Source: Lepidodermella squamata
Lineage: Eukaryota; Gastrotricha
Length of the DNA stretch: 64,000 bases
Assembly (NCBI GenBank): GCA_047495785.1
Contig: JBLDXI010000017.1
Span: 1,674,001 to 1,738,000 of the forward strand
Reading direction: 5' to 3'
Part shown: positions 22,022 through 32,684 of the stretch, one piece after another
Numbering within the stretch: position 1 is the stretch's first letter
How the letters are laid out: each line of letters begins with the position of its first letter
The notes under the pieces: generated by a model
What the model was told of the DNA's origin: nothing
The model's database searches: none
What the model saw: only the letters and a program-made list of their open reading frames with translations
Made by a program: the position numbers and the translations under genes

Positions 22022-23067
22022 GGTCCTTTGATGACGTTGTGAACATTATGCCGCAGAATTATGTTGTTGTTGTTGCCCACCTGTTGGTGATGGAAAGTTG
22101 CCGTCAATTGCGCGGCGCGCGAAAACAAAAACATTATTTCTGCGAAACGGTCGAGAATCTTTTGAGAAACGTGCGCTATCAACTCCAACCTGTAATTTTC
22201 TGTCCCAAAGAATATGTAGCCATTCTCTTTGTATACATTTCGATACTATTCAGAAGAGATTTTCGGGTCTCGATTCCTTCGAATACTAAAAAATCTGAAA
22301 TGGTCAGGATTTAATGTCTATAAAAGGCCGCACAATGGTTTAAGTAGATGATAAGCATCGCTCCTAATACAGCTTCCATCTGCCAGGCAGATCGCTTCCG
22401 CCGGCCCATGTCCGCTCGGGGTAAAGCTTTTGTCACCAATATTGTAACCAATTGGGCCAAACCTCCGTTAGGAATGGTCAGAAACGCTTTACACACCTTT
22501 CAAAAAGCGGAAATTCGTTTTCCGTAAAATGAAAAACGAAAAACGCATTAGTACATTTTCTGTGATTCCTATTGAAAACAACGAAATGGTTCGGTAATAT
22601 AATGTAATAATAATTGGTAATAAGTTTTTTACGTTTCCTTTTCATCATGTATGCTATTTCACGTGGGCATACATCTACCTCAGTGTACCGAACGCCGAGG
22701 CCGGGCGTTGGTCGGCTCGACTACGACGCCAGTGTTGAAGGAGGACCTCGTCCCCTCGACGCTATCCTGGGCCACGACATAAGTTAATGAGTCGAATTAA
22801 GTTCTGTAGGTTAACCAATATTGAAAATGATCATGCTGCTTTGATTTGGAGCTGAAGTGGACCAGGGTAATAGTAAAGATCAGGAATTTTACAAGCCGAA
22901 GATTTGAGTAGGTTTCCAATACGCTTTATAAGTTCAAGCGTTTTCCTCGGGCGCACTGAGGTGAGCGATTCTTCTTCACCAAATTGAACATCATGCCGTG
23001 GCATCTTCCAGCCCACGCATATATTGCCATAGTATATTCCAAGTCTTAACGAATTTCGAGGCGTCAA
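22022..23067. other. intergenic region with an interrupted open frame
   Basis: This 1-kb stretch lies between sushi gene B and the Harbinger transposon. The segment 22831-23067 on the minus strand is an open frame of about 78 codons (PRNSLRLGIYYGNICVGWKM near its start, YYYPGPLQLQIKAA at its end). It is truncated exactly by the transposon and continues on the other side of it. A short hydrophobic minus-strand frame at 22311-22409 (32 codons) is noted but not called. Nothing else is recognised. Confidence 0.4.
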
Positions 23068-23070
23068 AGT

Positions 23071-23093
23071 CCGTGTTTTTCATGTGTTGTACG
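23071..23093 (+). repeat. Harbinger left terminal inverted repeat
   Basis: This 23-base end is identical to the reverse complement of 26599-26621. It is preceded by the AGT target duplication. Confidence 0.93.
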
Positions 23094-23451
23094 CTCATCG
23101 TACGCGTACGAGAGAGAATACAGCGCGCATACGACAAATCGCTGAAATACAACATACGAAGGCGCGCGCACACATCGAGCGGCTGCTTTGATCGCCGTAA
23201 CAGTTTGCGCGCTCAAAAACACGCTTTCAGCCAATAGCAAAGCAGAGTAGGTAAAAACGAATTTTCAAGCTTTTATTGTCTTCGTTTGCTCTAATCATCA
23301 TTGCCGAGTATAATTTTGCACGCGCTCACTATTATTTATGGTGTTATTATTAATATTTACGCTTTTTAAACAAGCGATTATTATTAGCGATTATTTTTTT
23401 TTTATAAAATACAAACTATTTGACGAGATTACTAGCTTAATCGAAGTACGT

Positions 23452-24925
23452 TTAATGAACGATGTGGTGTACGATGAGTTGGCGAAGCTGCTCGCGCCTG
23501 GCATGGCCGTCCTGGTTGTTGGGGCCTTGTTCAGGCACTTCGTTCATGTCGTCGGCGTCTTCTTGCTCTTGTGCGGCCAAGTTGGCCAAAAACTCGACGT
23601 CGTCCGCGTTTTGCATCGGATATTCGTCTTCGCCTAGAAGACCGATGTTGTGAAGGGCGCAACAGGCGAGGATGAAGCTGACGCAGCGTTCGATGTTGCG
23701 AAACTCGAGGACTGCGAGTCGCCGCCATTTGCATTTCAGCAGCCCAAACGCTTGCTCAATAATGACCCGAGCTCGGCTGATGAGCTTGTTGAACCTTTCT
23801 TTCGAACGTCCAAGACGACCAATCCGTCGATAAGGCGTGATGCACCACGGTCGAAGCGTGTAGCCGCCATCAGCGATGAGGAATCCGTCGTCGCCATAAA
23901 CAACCTACTCGAATAATACATTATAGGAAACGTTGAACTATAGTTTCATTTTCGAACCTGAGGAGTGTTTTCTGAAGCCAGTCCAAGAGGCGAATTTCGC
24001 AGAACACGGGCGTCATGGGCCGAGCCGAAAAAGCCGGCGTTTATGTCGAGGAAAACCATTCGCCGGTCACAGACAGCCTGCATAGAGATGCAGTGATATC
24101 CGTCCTTCCCTGAGTAGTAGCGCTCGGGCTGTTGCTTGCGTATCGGTCTGATGCGAATTTTCGTGACGTCGATCGCACCTCTCACATTCGGAATGTGGCT
24201 TTAGATTTGCAAACATTTTAGTAAAAAATCCGATTTTATTATATTTAATACAAATTTAGACTTTGTTAATTATTCATTGATAGAAATTTTTAAATCCAGA
24301 AATGCTTTACTAGAATTCCGATTATTCCTAAAATCGAGAACTATTTTACTAATATTTTGATTTATTTTTCTAAAATTCATTTATTTTTCTAAATTTATTT
24401 AAAAAATTAACAAAATAAGAACTAGACTCACCACTCGTGAGAGAAGCCGTTAGAGACAAACGCGACGTCAGCAGGTGTTGAAGGCCATTTGATAAAATCG
24501 GACGAGAGGCGCGAAATTCGCGAAGATAGCTGCATGATGATACGAAATGCAGTTGATTGAGAAGTTCCAAATCGATCGGAGACGGTGCGCAAAGGTTCGG
24601 TATTAGCTGCATACCAAAGAAATAAATGTAGCTTTTTATTGAGAGACATGGCCGAAAGTGGTTCGTCGATTTGTTGCTGCTCGAGCAGGTTCAAAATCCG
24701 GGCAACTGTTGGCCGGCGAAGACGAAAAGTCGCTCGAAATTGTTCGTCTGTCATAGCTTGAACCGTGATTTCGAAGAAGTTGTCGACAATTTGCCGGGGT
24801 ACCCCTCGAACCCGTTCACGATCCAAGTCGGCTTGTGCCAGGAATAGTAGGAAATCTTCATCGTCATCAGATGATGATGAGTCGATCAGCTCAAACAGAA
24901 AGTTCAAAACCCGAAGTTCATCCAT
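23452..24925 (-). CDS. Harbinger transposase (DDE_Tnp_4, HARBI1-like)
   Basis: Three exons (24925-24432, 24198-23958, 23904-23452) sum to 1188 bases, giving 395 residues. The N-terminal part holds an acidic stretch and a helix-turn-helix-like region (RTVSDRFGTSQSTAFRIIMQL). The nuclease follows with its conserved blocks in order: PNVRGAIDVTKI (first Asp), YYSGKDGYHCISMQAVCD, DINAGFFGSAHDARVLRNS (second Asp), then IADGGYTLRPW. The glutamate block is ISRARVIIEQAFGLLKCKWR (Glu), then CCALHNIGL. All three acidic catalytic residues are present and there is no stop or frameshift. The usual GAIDGTHI motif reads GAIDVTKI. The protein cuts and rejoins the element ends and, in this superfamily, needs the Myb-like partner for nuclear import and end binding. 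Confidence 0.93.
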
Positions 24926-25120
24926 GATGAAATTCTAACAAAAAAACAAAAAGCATATTTAGAACTAGATTGCAAAAAAGCCTTTTCAAGTTTATTATAC
25001 GCCGAGTTGAAAAACGGCCGACAAGTAATAGTGCAGGATAATTCGCAAAGCAAATATACAAAACAGGTATGCAAAACAGGTATACAAAACGAAACACAAT
25101 TTTTATCAAGATGACAGAGA

Positions 25121-26228
25121 TCAGTCTTTTTTGGGGATCAACTGGGCGCCAAGTTCGCGGAACATTTTGAGCTTTTCCTCGTGGCGGCGATTTTTATCCT
25201 CGCGGCTAAGCCGCATATTTTCATTGATCGCCTCGGCGATTAGCGACGAAACTGAAGGTCGCTTGAGCTTGTCGACCTTGGGTGTATCAGGGCCAGATGA
25301 GCTCACCGAGCTAGCAACGCTATCGCATCGTACCGGTTCAGCTTTCTGAAAACAGCAAAAATCAGTAAGTAATATTTTCAATAAATTTCGAAGAATTTGA
25401 CGATTAATTTGATGAAAATTAACTAACCTTTTCGATTTTGGCTTGGAAACCAGCACTGATAACGACTTCGGGATCCAGCTCCTTATCACCCATGACGCGC
25501 TGGAACCACTCCATGTTCGCCATCTTCTTGGTCTTCGTGCCGCTAGTGTGTCGATTGTGGTCACGGACCACTCGATAACGTGACATCAAGTTGCGAAATT
25601 TGCCTGCTACGTCGGCGCCGGTAGTTTTCAGTCCATAGTTCAGGTTGAGGCCATCCGAAATCAGCTTGTAACCGGCGTTCGGGTTCTTCAGCTTGCCGCT
25701 GAACTTGCCCAAATTATCTTCGTAAAGGCCGAGTAAGGCCTTCGTGACTTCCTCCCGCTGTCTCTTCGTCGATCCAAATAAAAAGAGTGACGTAACAGCT
25801 GTCGCCTCGACTTCTTCTTCGGTTTCGACCTCGGTATCGGTAGTGTCACCTTCGGTTCGCTGGCGGGTAGTTTTCGGCTTTTTTGACTTCGATGCTTTGG
25901 CGCGTCGTTTCGGCTTTGCTTCGGCGGCGGCTACGGCTGGCTGAGGGTGAAGCTCAGGTTGTAGCAATCTCGGCGTTTGAGACTGCTGAGTTGCAGGTTG
26001 CGGCGGTAAGAATTGGTAAGAATTCGGGACTTGCGAATGCGAAGCACCATGTTGGAAAAAATCGGCTGGCGGCAAGTTTTGGTATAAACCCGCCGAATAC
26101 ATTGAAGGGAAAGGTGATTGATGATTCAGAGAAGATGCCATCATGCCAGGCGTACGAAAAATAGCTGCCAATTCCTCAGGCGTTAATTTGGCCAAAATTG
26201 AATGATTCATATCAAAAGCAAATTGCAA
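25121..26228 (-). CDS. Harbinger Myb/SANT-like accessory protein
   Basis: Two exons (26228-25428, 25345-25121) give 341 residues. The N-terminus is Pro/Gln-rich and disordered, then a basic patch appears (KPKRRAKASKSKKPKTTRQR), likely a nuclear localisation signal, and an acidic stretch TDTEVETEEEVEA. The Myb/SANT-like DNA-binding domain covers about residues 165-250: an REEVTKALLGLYEDNLGKFS helix, GADVAGKFRNLMSRYRVVRD and NMEWFQRVMG, with spaced aromatic residues. A charged C-terminal helix follows (NRRHEEKLKMFRELGAQ). In PIF/Harbinger elements such a protein binds the subterminal repeats and carries the transposase into the nucleus. It sits 195 bases upstream of the transposase on the same strand. 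Confidence 0.88.
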
Positions 26229-26598
26229 TCAAATTCGGCAATGAAAGTGCAATTATTCGTCGTCAAACCTTACCTGAACTTTCGCGCCTTTTCAAGTTAT
26301 TAACGCTTGATCAACTTCATGGTCGGGCGGTGTAATTTTACCATTTTACCCCTTTTCTTTCTCTTCAATTACCTCGGTATAGGCGGTTCCGCCAAGGGTT
26401 CCGCTCGGCTTTTGCGCACTGCTGTGAGCGCTTAGATGAGTGCGCGGTGATAAGGCGCGTCGTACGCGCGCGCTCGTACGCCCCCCTAGGCGTACGACGA
26501 AAACTGCATCGTACGTACAACTTTTCCGTCGTACGTACGACGCACATACGACGCGCTGAAATACAGAATACGACGAAAAGTGTGCGCGCATCATCGTA

Positions 26599-26621
26599 CG
26601 TACAACACATGAAAAACACGG
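26599..26621 (-). repeat. Harbinger right terminal inverted repeat
   Basis: This 23-base end is the exact mirror of 23071-23093 and is followed by AGT. Confidence 0.93.
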
Positions 26622-26624
26622 AGT

Positions 26625-27834
26625 AATGTGAGATTGATGCGGAGACGAGGAATCATTAAGAGGGGCTTGTAAGCTGCTGCTCCTCAGTGATACACATGCG
26701 ATGGCTGGATCTCATGGCCTCGGCGGTCAAGTACCATAGAAGACTGCCGACTCCTACACTGTAAAAAATAGGGGGTAATTGCACGAATAAATAGCCCCCG
26801 CTGTGCATGGTAAATAGCGCACGCGGTGTATTGGAATTACTCCTCAGCAATTTTTTTCTTAAGGAGTATTTACCCACAGCAATGATTTTTTAACGTGGAA
26901 AAATAGGCATTTACCTTGTGACTTAATACCACTTGACCAATAGTAACCCATGTACTAGGCCACGCGCGCACCCCGCAGGCCGCAACAGGGCGTATGCGGA
27001 CACCCACGTGCTGCGTAGCGCCGAACCCCGCGGCGGGCGCGTATTTTTAGTGACACCGTCTCATTTGGGTACCGATATTTCATCAACCGTGAGGAATATA
27101 GGGGAGAATTTTATATCAGAGAGTAGATCTCTCCTTTTCATACACCCGTATGCAAGTCATATTTTGTTTGGATGAAGTGGGAGAAAATTGTTAGGTGTGC
27201 GAATAGGCTTTATTTGAATAGGCCGCGCTTCCTGCTGATAAATCAAAACGCGATAAAATTTATATTGGGGTGAATGGGAGGATGTGCCCTATCGGATGAA
27301 ATTAATTCCATTCTATTACTCGTGAAGGATTTCGCAAAAAGGGGCCCAAACAATGCACATGCTGCGGCTACGTGTGCGCGCCGGTAGTCATGCTACTTGT
27401 TCTCCCTCTTGTACTCTTACTATAATGAATTTTGAAAATTTGAAATTAGTTTGGGAGTGCTGATGGAAATCACAGGCTTTAGCAGTTGAATTATGCACAG
27501 TAAAAGTACTAAATTAACCTGGCTTGTCAAATGCGTAATACTATAGCAACTATTATTGTTGCTGATATATAATTTGGACTCGTTTATAGACGTTCACACA
27601 AGCAGCTTTTTAAAAATACAAAGAATAACGTGTTACTAGGTAAAAAGCTGTGAGCGTGAGCAAAAAACCATCATCACTCCGTATTTGTTGGCAGTTTTTT
27701 TTCTGAGCATTTAAAAGGCTGTAGTGTAGTGAAAACACGGTAGTGAAGCGTGCAAAGCTAAGAAGAGTTCACGTGGAATTGATACTCGCCACTCTTAACG
27801 TTGTTGTTTTCCGTTTCAAGCCTGATATTAGACA
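26625..27834. other. intergenic region between transposon and ZIP gene
   Basis: The first 90 bases continue the host frame interrupted by the transposon. From about 26765 to 26890 there are short inverted pieces (GGGGGT/AATAGCCCCC and CTCCTCAGC...TTAAGGAG) that could fold as hairpins. A GC-rich patch lies near 26945-27050. The ZIP promoter should be in the right half. No further gene is seen. Confidence 0.4.
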
Positions 27835-29912
27835 ATGAAATCTTGCAAACGTCACCAACACCCGCATTTTAGGCCAGCGAGGTGTTGCTCTACAGCGATT
27901 ATCATCGGAGTTTCCTGCTGGTGCTTGTTATCGCATCATATGGGAATTGCTTGCGCTCAGCATCTTCACAATGAGTCCAACTCCACTGACTTCATGTCCG
28001 CAGAACCGCATGAGACGTCGAAAATGGTTCACAGTCCATTTTTAGCCGACATTTTCAATGGCTCTGAGATCTTACACGTTGCAGGTTAGCTTTGCAATTT
28101 CAATCTTAAAATTAAATTAAACCGCGTTCTTCAGAATTGAAGCTCCACCTGAGTTCGCTGAATATAGGAAAAGGCCGCCAAAATGATTCTCACGAGGAAA
28201 CCGGAAATAACAGCTCTCGAGTAACACACGGCAACAGCAGCCACGACCATTCCGGCGAAGAAGGTGGGAAAGAAACTGATGAGCATCACCGCTGTATCAA
28301 TGCTGAGGAGATTCTCAAATTGCATGGCATTCATAGCAATAACATTTCTAAAGAAGACTTCACATTGATTTGTCCCGCCTTGATACAACAGCAGTTATCA
28401 AAAAGCTGTCTAGTCAGATCTCATGACCATGATCACACGGATGCCAAATCTGAGCAGCCTTCTTTTGCTGAACGTAAGCATTTGAGTTGGCTCTGGCTAG
28501 AATTGTAGGTGAATCCCAAGTTTTTCATTACAGGTTATGGCTACGGCACGTTAGCCGTCTTCCTCATCAACTATCTTCCAGTTCTCATAATCATAGCTAT
28601 ACCTAAAACTAGTAATCGCGCTTTCCCGTATGTGATGAACGCCCTTATCGCCCTCGGAACAGCAACTTTGGTATCTGATGCTGTTTTACATCTCCTACCC
28701 GAGGCGCTTGGTGCGGAAGATCACGCTCATGGAGGCCACGAAGAGGAGGAAGAAGAGAAACATGGAGTTGAGATTTCGGACGTAACCATGAAGGGCGTCA
28801 CATTTCTATGTGCCATTTATGGATTTTATTTGTAAGTTTGTCAAATCTAAGAAATGTTTCGTAAAAGAAAATTTTAGACTCGAGATGCTGGTAGGCACCA
28901 GAACACGAGTGAACAAAGGAATAGCCCCTCCGGAGCTGGGCCATGGTCATAGTCATGGAGTTCCGCAGCTGCCAGCAGCAATGGAGGTTTTATCAAATTT
29001 CATTCTTATAGTTCAGCTCGTCATATGGTTAACTTAGATGACTAGCACCGCCGAAGTAAAATGCCACGATAGCTGCGAGGAACCTCAAGAATCCAATTCT
29101 TCCAATAGCTCCGTCGCAAACGTGGACAAGGGATGCGAGCATGATCATGCGTCTGTTTCAATATTTTCGGCGCAATACTTTAAAATTTGGTTCAGAGGTA
29201 AGAAGGTTCTCCGATTTCAAACCAGAACTCAACGTTACGAGAGTATATCCCTGTAGAGTGTATCCCCGAGAAGCCCTTTGCGTGGATGTTGATTCTTAGT
29301 AAGTCTTTGAAGCCATTTTCCAGAACGTAAACATCGACTCTTCTTTTTCTTACAGGCGATGCGATTCACAATTTTATGGATGGCCTCGCGATGGGTAATA
29401 CTTCAAAGTACTATTCTCTTTTGATAATCATCTGCAATATACCTAACCAGGCGCCACTTTTTCAACGAAACTTGTCGACGGTCTAGCAACTTCGCTTGCC
29501 ATATTCTTTCACGAAATTCCTCATGAGGTTGGCGATTTTGCTGCACTAATGAACTCAGGTTTGTCATGGCGGGGCGCAATGACATGGCACATCTTCATTT
29601 CATTCACCGCTTTTGCTGGCCTTTACGTCGGTTTGGGCGTCTCGACAGAGGAAGAGGCTCATTCTTGGATTTTCGCATTCACTGCTGGTATCTTCATGCA
29701 CGTTTCGCTGAGTGCCTTGGTTAGCCGAAGAGAAAAGAAGATTCTCGCTATAATTATAAACATGATTTTATTTTTAGATGCCCGAGCTTCATCAAATTAA
29801 GGAAAACTTTTGGATTTTCTTCGGGCTGCAAAACCTTGGCATTCATGTTGGATTCTGGATCATGTTCGTTATCGCCGTGTATGAAGAGCAAATGTCGCAC
29901 ATGTTCGATTGA
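27835..29912 (+). CDS. LIV-1 type ZIP zinc/metal transporter
   Basis: Nine exons (27835-28084, 28135-28473, 28534-28831, 28878-28986, 29038-29197, 29257-29298, 29356-29394, 29451-29719, 29778-29912) sum to 1641 bases, 546 residues. An N-terminal signal-like segment leads to a His-rich ectodomain (HSHEETGNNSS region, HDHDHTDAKSE). The membrane part starts RYGYGTLAVFLINYLPVLI and includes VLHLLPEALG, a His loop (HAHGGHEEEE, LGHGHSHGV), SDAIHNFMDGLAMG and the LIV-1 signature HEIPHEVGDF (about residue 433). These His, Asp and Glu residues form the metal path of ZIP transporters, which bring Zn (also Mn or Fe) into the cytosol. It resembles ZIP5/6/10/12 more than ZIP8/14, whose motif starts with Glu. 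Two exons are only about 40 bases long. Very sure of the family. Confidence 0.93.
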
Positions 29913-30015
29913 AATCATGACCTGATTACGTAACAATTAGCTTATGATTACCGGTGAAAGATATATATCCCCAACACTTGAAAAGATTACACTGACTAAA
30001 TTAAATCAATAAAAA

Positions 30016-31355
30016 TCAATTTGAAAAGATGATAGCGTAAGTTATAAATGTAGCCAATAAAATTAGCGTCACAGCAACGGCGAAAACGCAGATATCAATG
30101 ACACGGATCATTTGCATTGAAACGCCCCAACCCCAGCGAAATAACATAACTTCTTCCTTGAAATAAGGCATCAGGCAAATGCAACTAGCGACAAGCACAT
30201 AAACAGTCACAGCGGCTCCAATCACGGTCATGATAGAAAAGTAGCAAACCAGTGCAGTAGTTTCGGATGATTTAGGGAAGCTGGAGTAAAATCCAACTTG
30301 GAAAACAACGCTTGACAACACCGTCGTTATTGCATACTCGGCTCTTGTTGCATTTCTAGGTGGCATGAGAAGCCCAGCCAATTGTAGGATCAGCAGCAGA
30401 AGTATCGGTAGAAAAATCGCGGCGCCATAAAAACGGGAGTTTCTTCTCAACCGGAAGCTGAAAACCACGCTGCTGAAACCTGATCGACTTGACCTAAGGA
30501 CCTTCGAATCACTTTCCAACAAAGTCCATGCTGCCGAGTCTCTAATGAAGGAAACTTCGTCCACGTCGAGGATGACGGCTTCGGTGATGGCTACATATTC
30601 AGGTAGATCCACAGAAGTTCTGAAATAGAGACATTTCTCTCAAAGGTGAATGCTCGAGTTCAACTTACATTTCAACAGAGCAAATTTGAACGTCGTTTGG
30701 AAATTTGGCATAAGACAGTGGGCAGAACGAATCGAATCTACCCGCAGAGCTCCAATAGGCGTAACCATTTCCTCGAACTTCGATGTCTTGCCCGAGTCTA
30801 AAAATCGGCAAGCTTTGAAAACTTGGATTTCAGGGATTTTATGAAAAACCTTTCCGCGAAGTCTTGATCATCCAAGCTGTTGCTATGTCGAATAGTTGGA
30901 TGCCATAAGGTTCTCTTCCGAAATCGGCAAAAAGACATTTGCTTTGCCGCTGAAGAAATGTTGGCAACAGTGGACGTATCCCATACTGCGCATGGCGGCA
31001 TTCTCCAAGCAAAGGCAATCTGAGCCTCAACTGAAAACCTGAGAATTAGAGAATTTCAAGTAGAGGAAACTTGGTAACATTTCGCATACCGCTGCTCAGG
31101 ATCATCTATTCCAAGAAATCGAGTAGCAACGAATGCAATTGCTAGCTGGACTGCTTCTGTTTGATTTTCGACAGGTCTTGCTCTTATACTTCTGACGTAA
31201 GGGCAAGTGGAAGCCAACCAGTTGCATAATTCATCCTCTGGTGGGATCCACCCGCTTTTAATCGGCGTCGCAGTGGACTGTGGATCACCCGACGATTTCG
31301 CGTGAGCCACCGTACTTAACGATGCGAGTAGAATGCAACTTAAATACGAGGTCAT
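30016..31355 (-). CDS. divergent Cys-loop ligand-gated channel subunit
   Basis: Four exons (31355-31090, 31038-30850, 30797-30669, 30619-30016) give 395 residues. A signal peptide (SYLSCILLASLSTVAHA) begins the protein. The ligand-binding part shows LWHPTIRHSNS and a canonical Cys-loop, CPLSYAKFPNDVQIC, with exactly 13 residues between cysteines. Four membrane spans follow: FYGAAIFLPILLLLILQLAG, AITTVLSSVVFQVGFYSS, TALVCYFSIMTVIGAAVTVY and the terminal VFAVAVTLILLATFITYAI. The M1-M2 linker reads NATRAE where cation channels have GEK, so the intermediate charge ring is lost. The M3-M4 loop is very short (about 25 residues), unlike the nearby nicotinic subunits. Ligand and ion selectivity are unknown. 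It lies just downstream of the ZIP gene, tail to tail. Confidence 0.85.
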
Positions 31356-31691
31356 GTTTTATATGTCATGTCCCATATTGCATCTTCAGCTGCTATGCAG
31401 GACATCGTTTAGAGAAGGGGCCTACAGTCAATTATACAAATGCCATGGCCTAGATTGTTTGCTCAGCATGATAAATCAATACGGAAATTATGTACCTGGG
31501 CGATTTCTACAATGTGAGAGTTTTGCACTTGGCATCATTTTCCCTTTCAACCGTTTCTGATGAATCATAAACCTCGCAGTTCTTGTAAATAATTTGAAGC
31601 TTGAAATCAATGTCATCTTCAACTTTCTTTATTTTGAGTAAATTCGAGGTGAAAAATCTAAACGTATGAGATGGAAATGGGTGGCCTCAGA

Positions 31692-32566
31692 CTAGCGAAT
31701 CGGCAGTAACCAACTTCGACACATCGGGCAAGTTGCTTGCTATAGAAGGAAAGGCGATATAGCATACAGGGAGCCTCAAGAGAAACTTTCTTACCTGTTG
31801 AAGCCAGCGTACAAGGCAGCCTCTGTGGAAGTAATGCCCGCATGAAATGCGACCGATTGAATGCTCATCATCCACAGGGTGATCTTCGAATTCTTCCAGA
31901 CAAATCGAGCACGTCCGTAAATTCATGGTGTCTTCATCATCGATTTCAGAAGGCAAATCTTCAAAGGGCATTTCTGTCACTAAAACGTCAATTTCCTGCT
32001 CATTCGCCGGAGGAAATTCATGCTCGATTCCCGCTTGATCAAAGGCTTGTGCTTGTTCTATCATTACATCCCGTCTTGCGTTTAGCTCCAGACTTCCAAG
32101 GTATACCTTGTGAAAATAAGTGAGTAAAGTTATCAAACCGAAATCAAACCAAATTTACCCAATATTTCCATCCTGCATAAAAAATTGCCGGGCCAATAAT
32201 GAAAGACGCAAGAATTGCGATCACGAACCGTTGCTCCTCAGCTCGGCATTTGTCGTAATGAAAACGTTGATATTCATCGGATAGAAAATCGTACGCTCGC
32301 TGAACATCGCTGAAGTCAGCCGCACTCATCCTTTCGTCATTTCGGCGATCAGGATGACGAAGTTTAACTTTGGATCTATACGCAGCTGTTATCTCCCGCC
32401 AAGTCGCGTCCGGGGAGATGCTCAGAAGTGAATAAGGATCCTTGACCAAACCACCGCATTTGAAAATCGACAAAGTGTTCGGCAAAGAAATGTAGTTAGT
32501 TGTCAAGCAGGCTTCAATTAGCGAGTGACATAGTGAGCTTAAAACAATAACAATAAAACGAACCAT
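31692..32566 (-). CDS. J-domain, transmembrane, RING-H2 fusion protein
   Basis: Three exons (32566-32159, 32106-31795, 31739-31692) sum to 768 bases, 255 residues. An N-terminal hydrophobic segment (MVRFIVIVLSSLCHSLIEA) is followed by a J-domain (DPYSLLSISPDATWREITAA, with the essential HPD in KLRHPDRRND, then VQRAYDFLSD). A membrane span follows (FVIAILASFIIGPAIFYAGW). After it comes an acidic linker and a C-terminal RING-H2 finger: CSICLEEF, CGHYFHRGC, CPMC, ending in WLLPIR. J-domains stimulate Hsp70 ATPase; RING-H2 domains recruit ubiquitin E2 enzymes. One membrane protein with both would be suited to degradation of misfolded proteins at the ER, which is inference. All exon joins keep frame and the fusion spans an intron with normal GT/AG ends. 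An alternative is two fused gene models. Confidence 0.8.
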
Positions 32567-32684
32567 CCACACCTAGATAACATAAAATGGATTAAGTTGC
32601 GAATATTCAGAAAAAATGAAGGTTTATTTTGAGAGGAGATGACATTGGAAGGAGAATCGACTGGTTCAGATTCCAGATCCCATA

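Larger units (their letters stand above)
23071..26621. mobile_element. complete PIF/Harbinger DNA transposon, about 3.55 kb
   Basis: The ends are perfect 23-base inverted repeats: CCGTGTTTTTCATGTGTTGT plus ACG at 23071-23093, and its reverse complement ending at 26621. A 3-base AGT is present on both sides (23068-23070 and 26622-26624), matching the 3-base target duplications of this superfamily. Both expected genes are inside on the minus strand: a DDE transposase (23452-24925) and a Myb/SANT-like protein (25121-26228). Subterminal regions are rich in the palindrome CGTACG and in matching pieces such as CGCTGAAATACA near both ends. Transposase catalytic residues and all exons are intact, so the copy may be recent or still active. 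Confidence 0.93.

Noticed and set aside
22311-22496. Short hydrophobic frame ending YLNHCAAFYRH, possible 32-residue microprotein from ATG 22409
   Set aside because: Too short, and no splice partner or family match could be supported.
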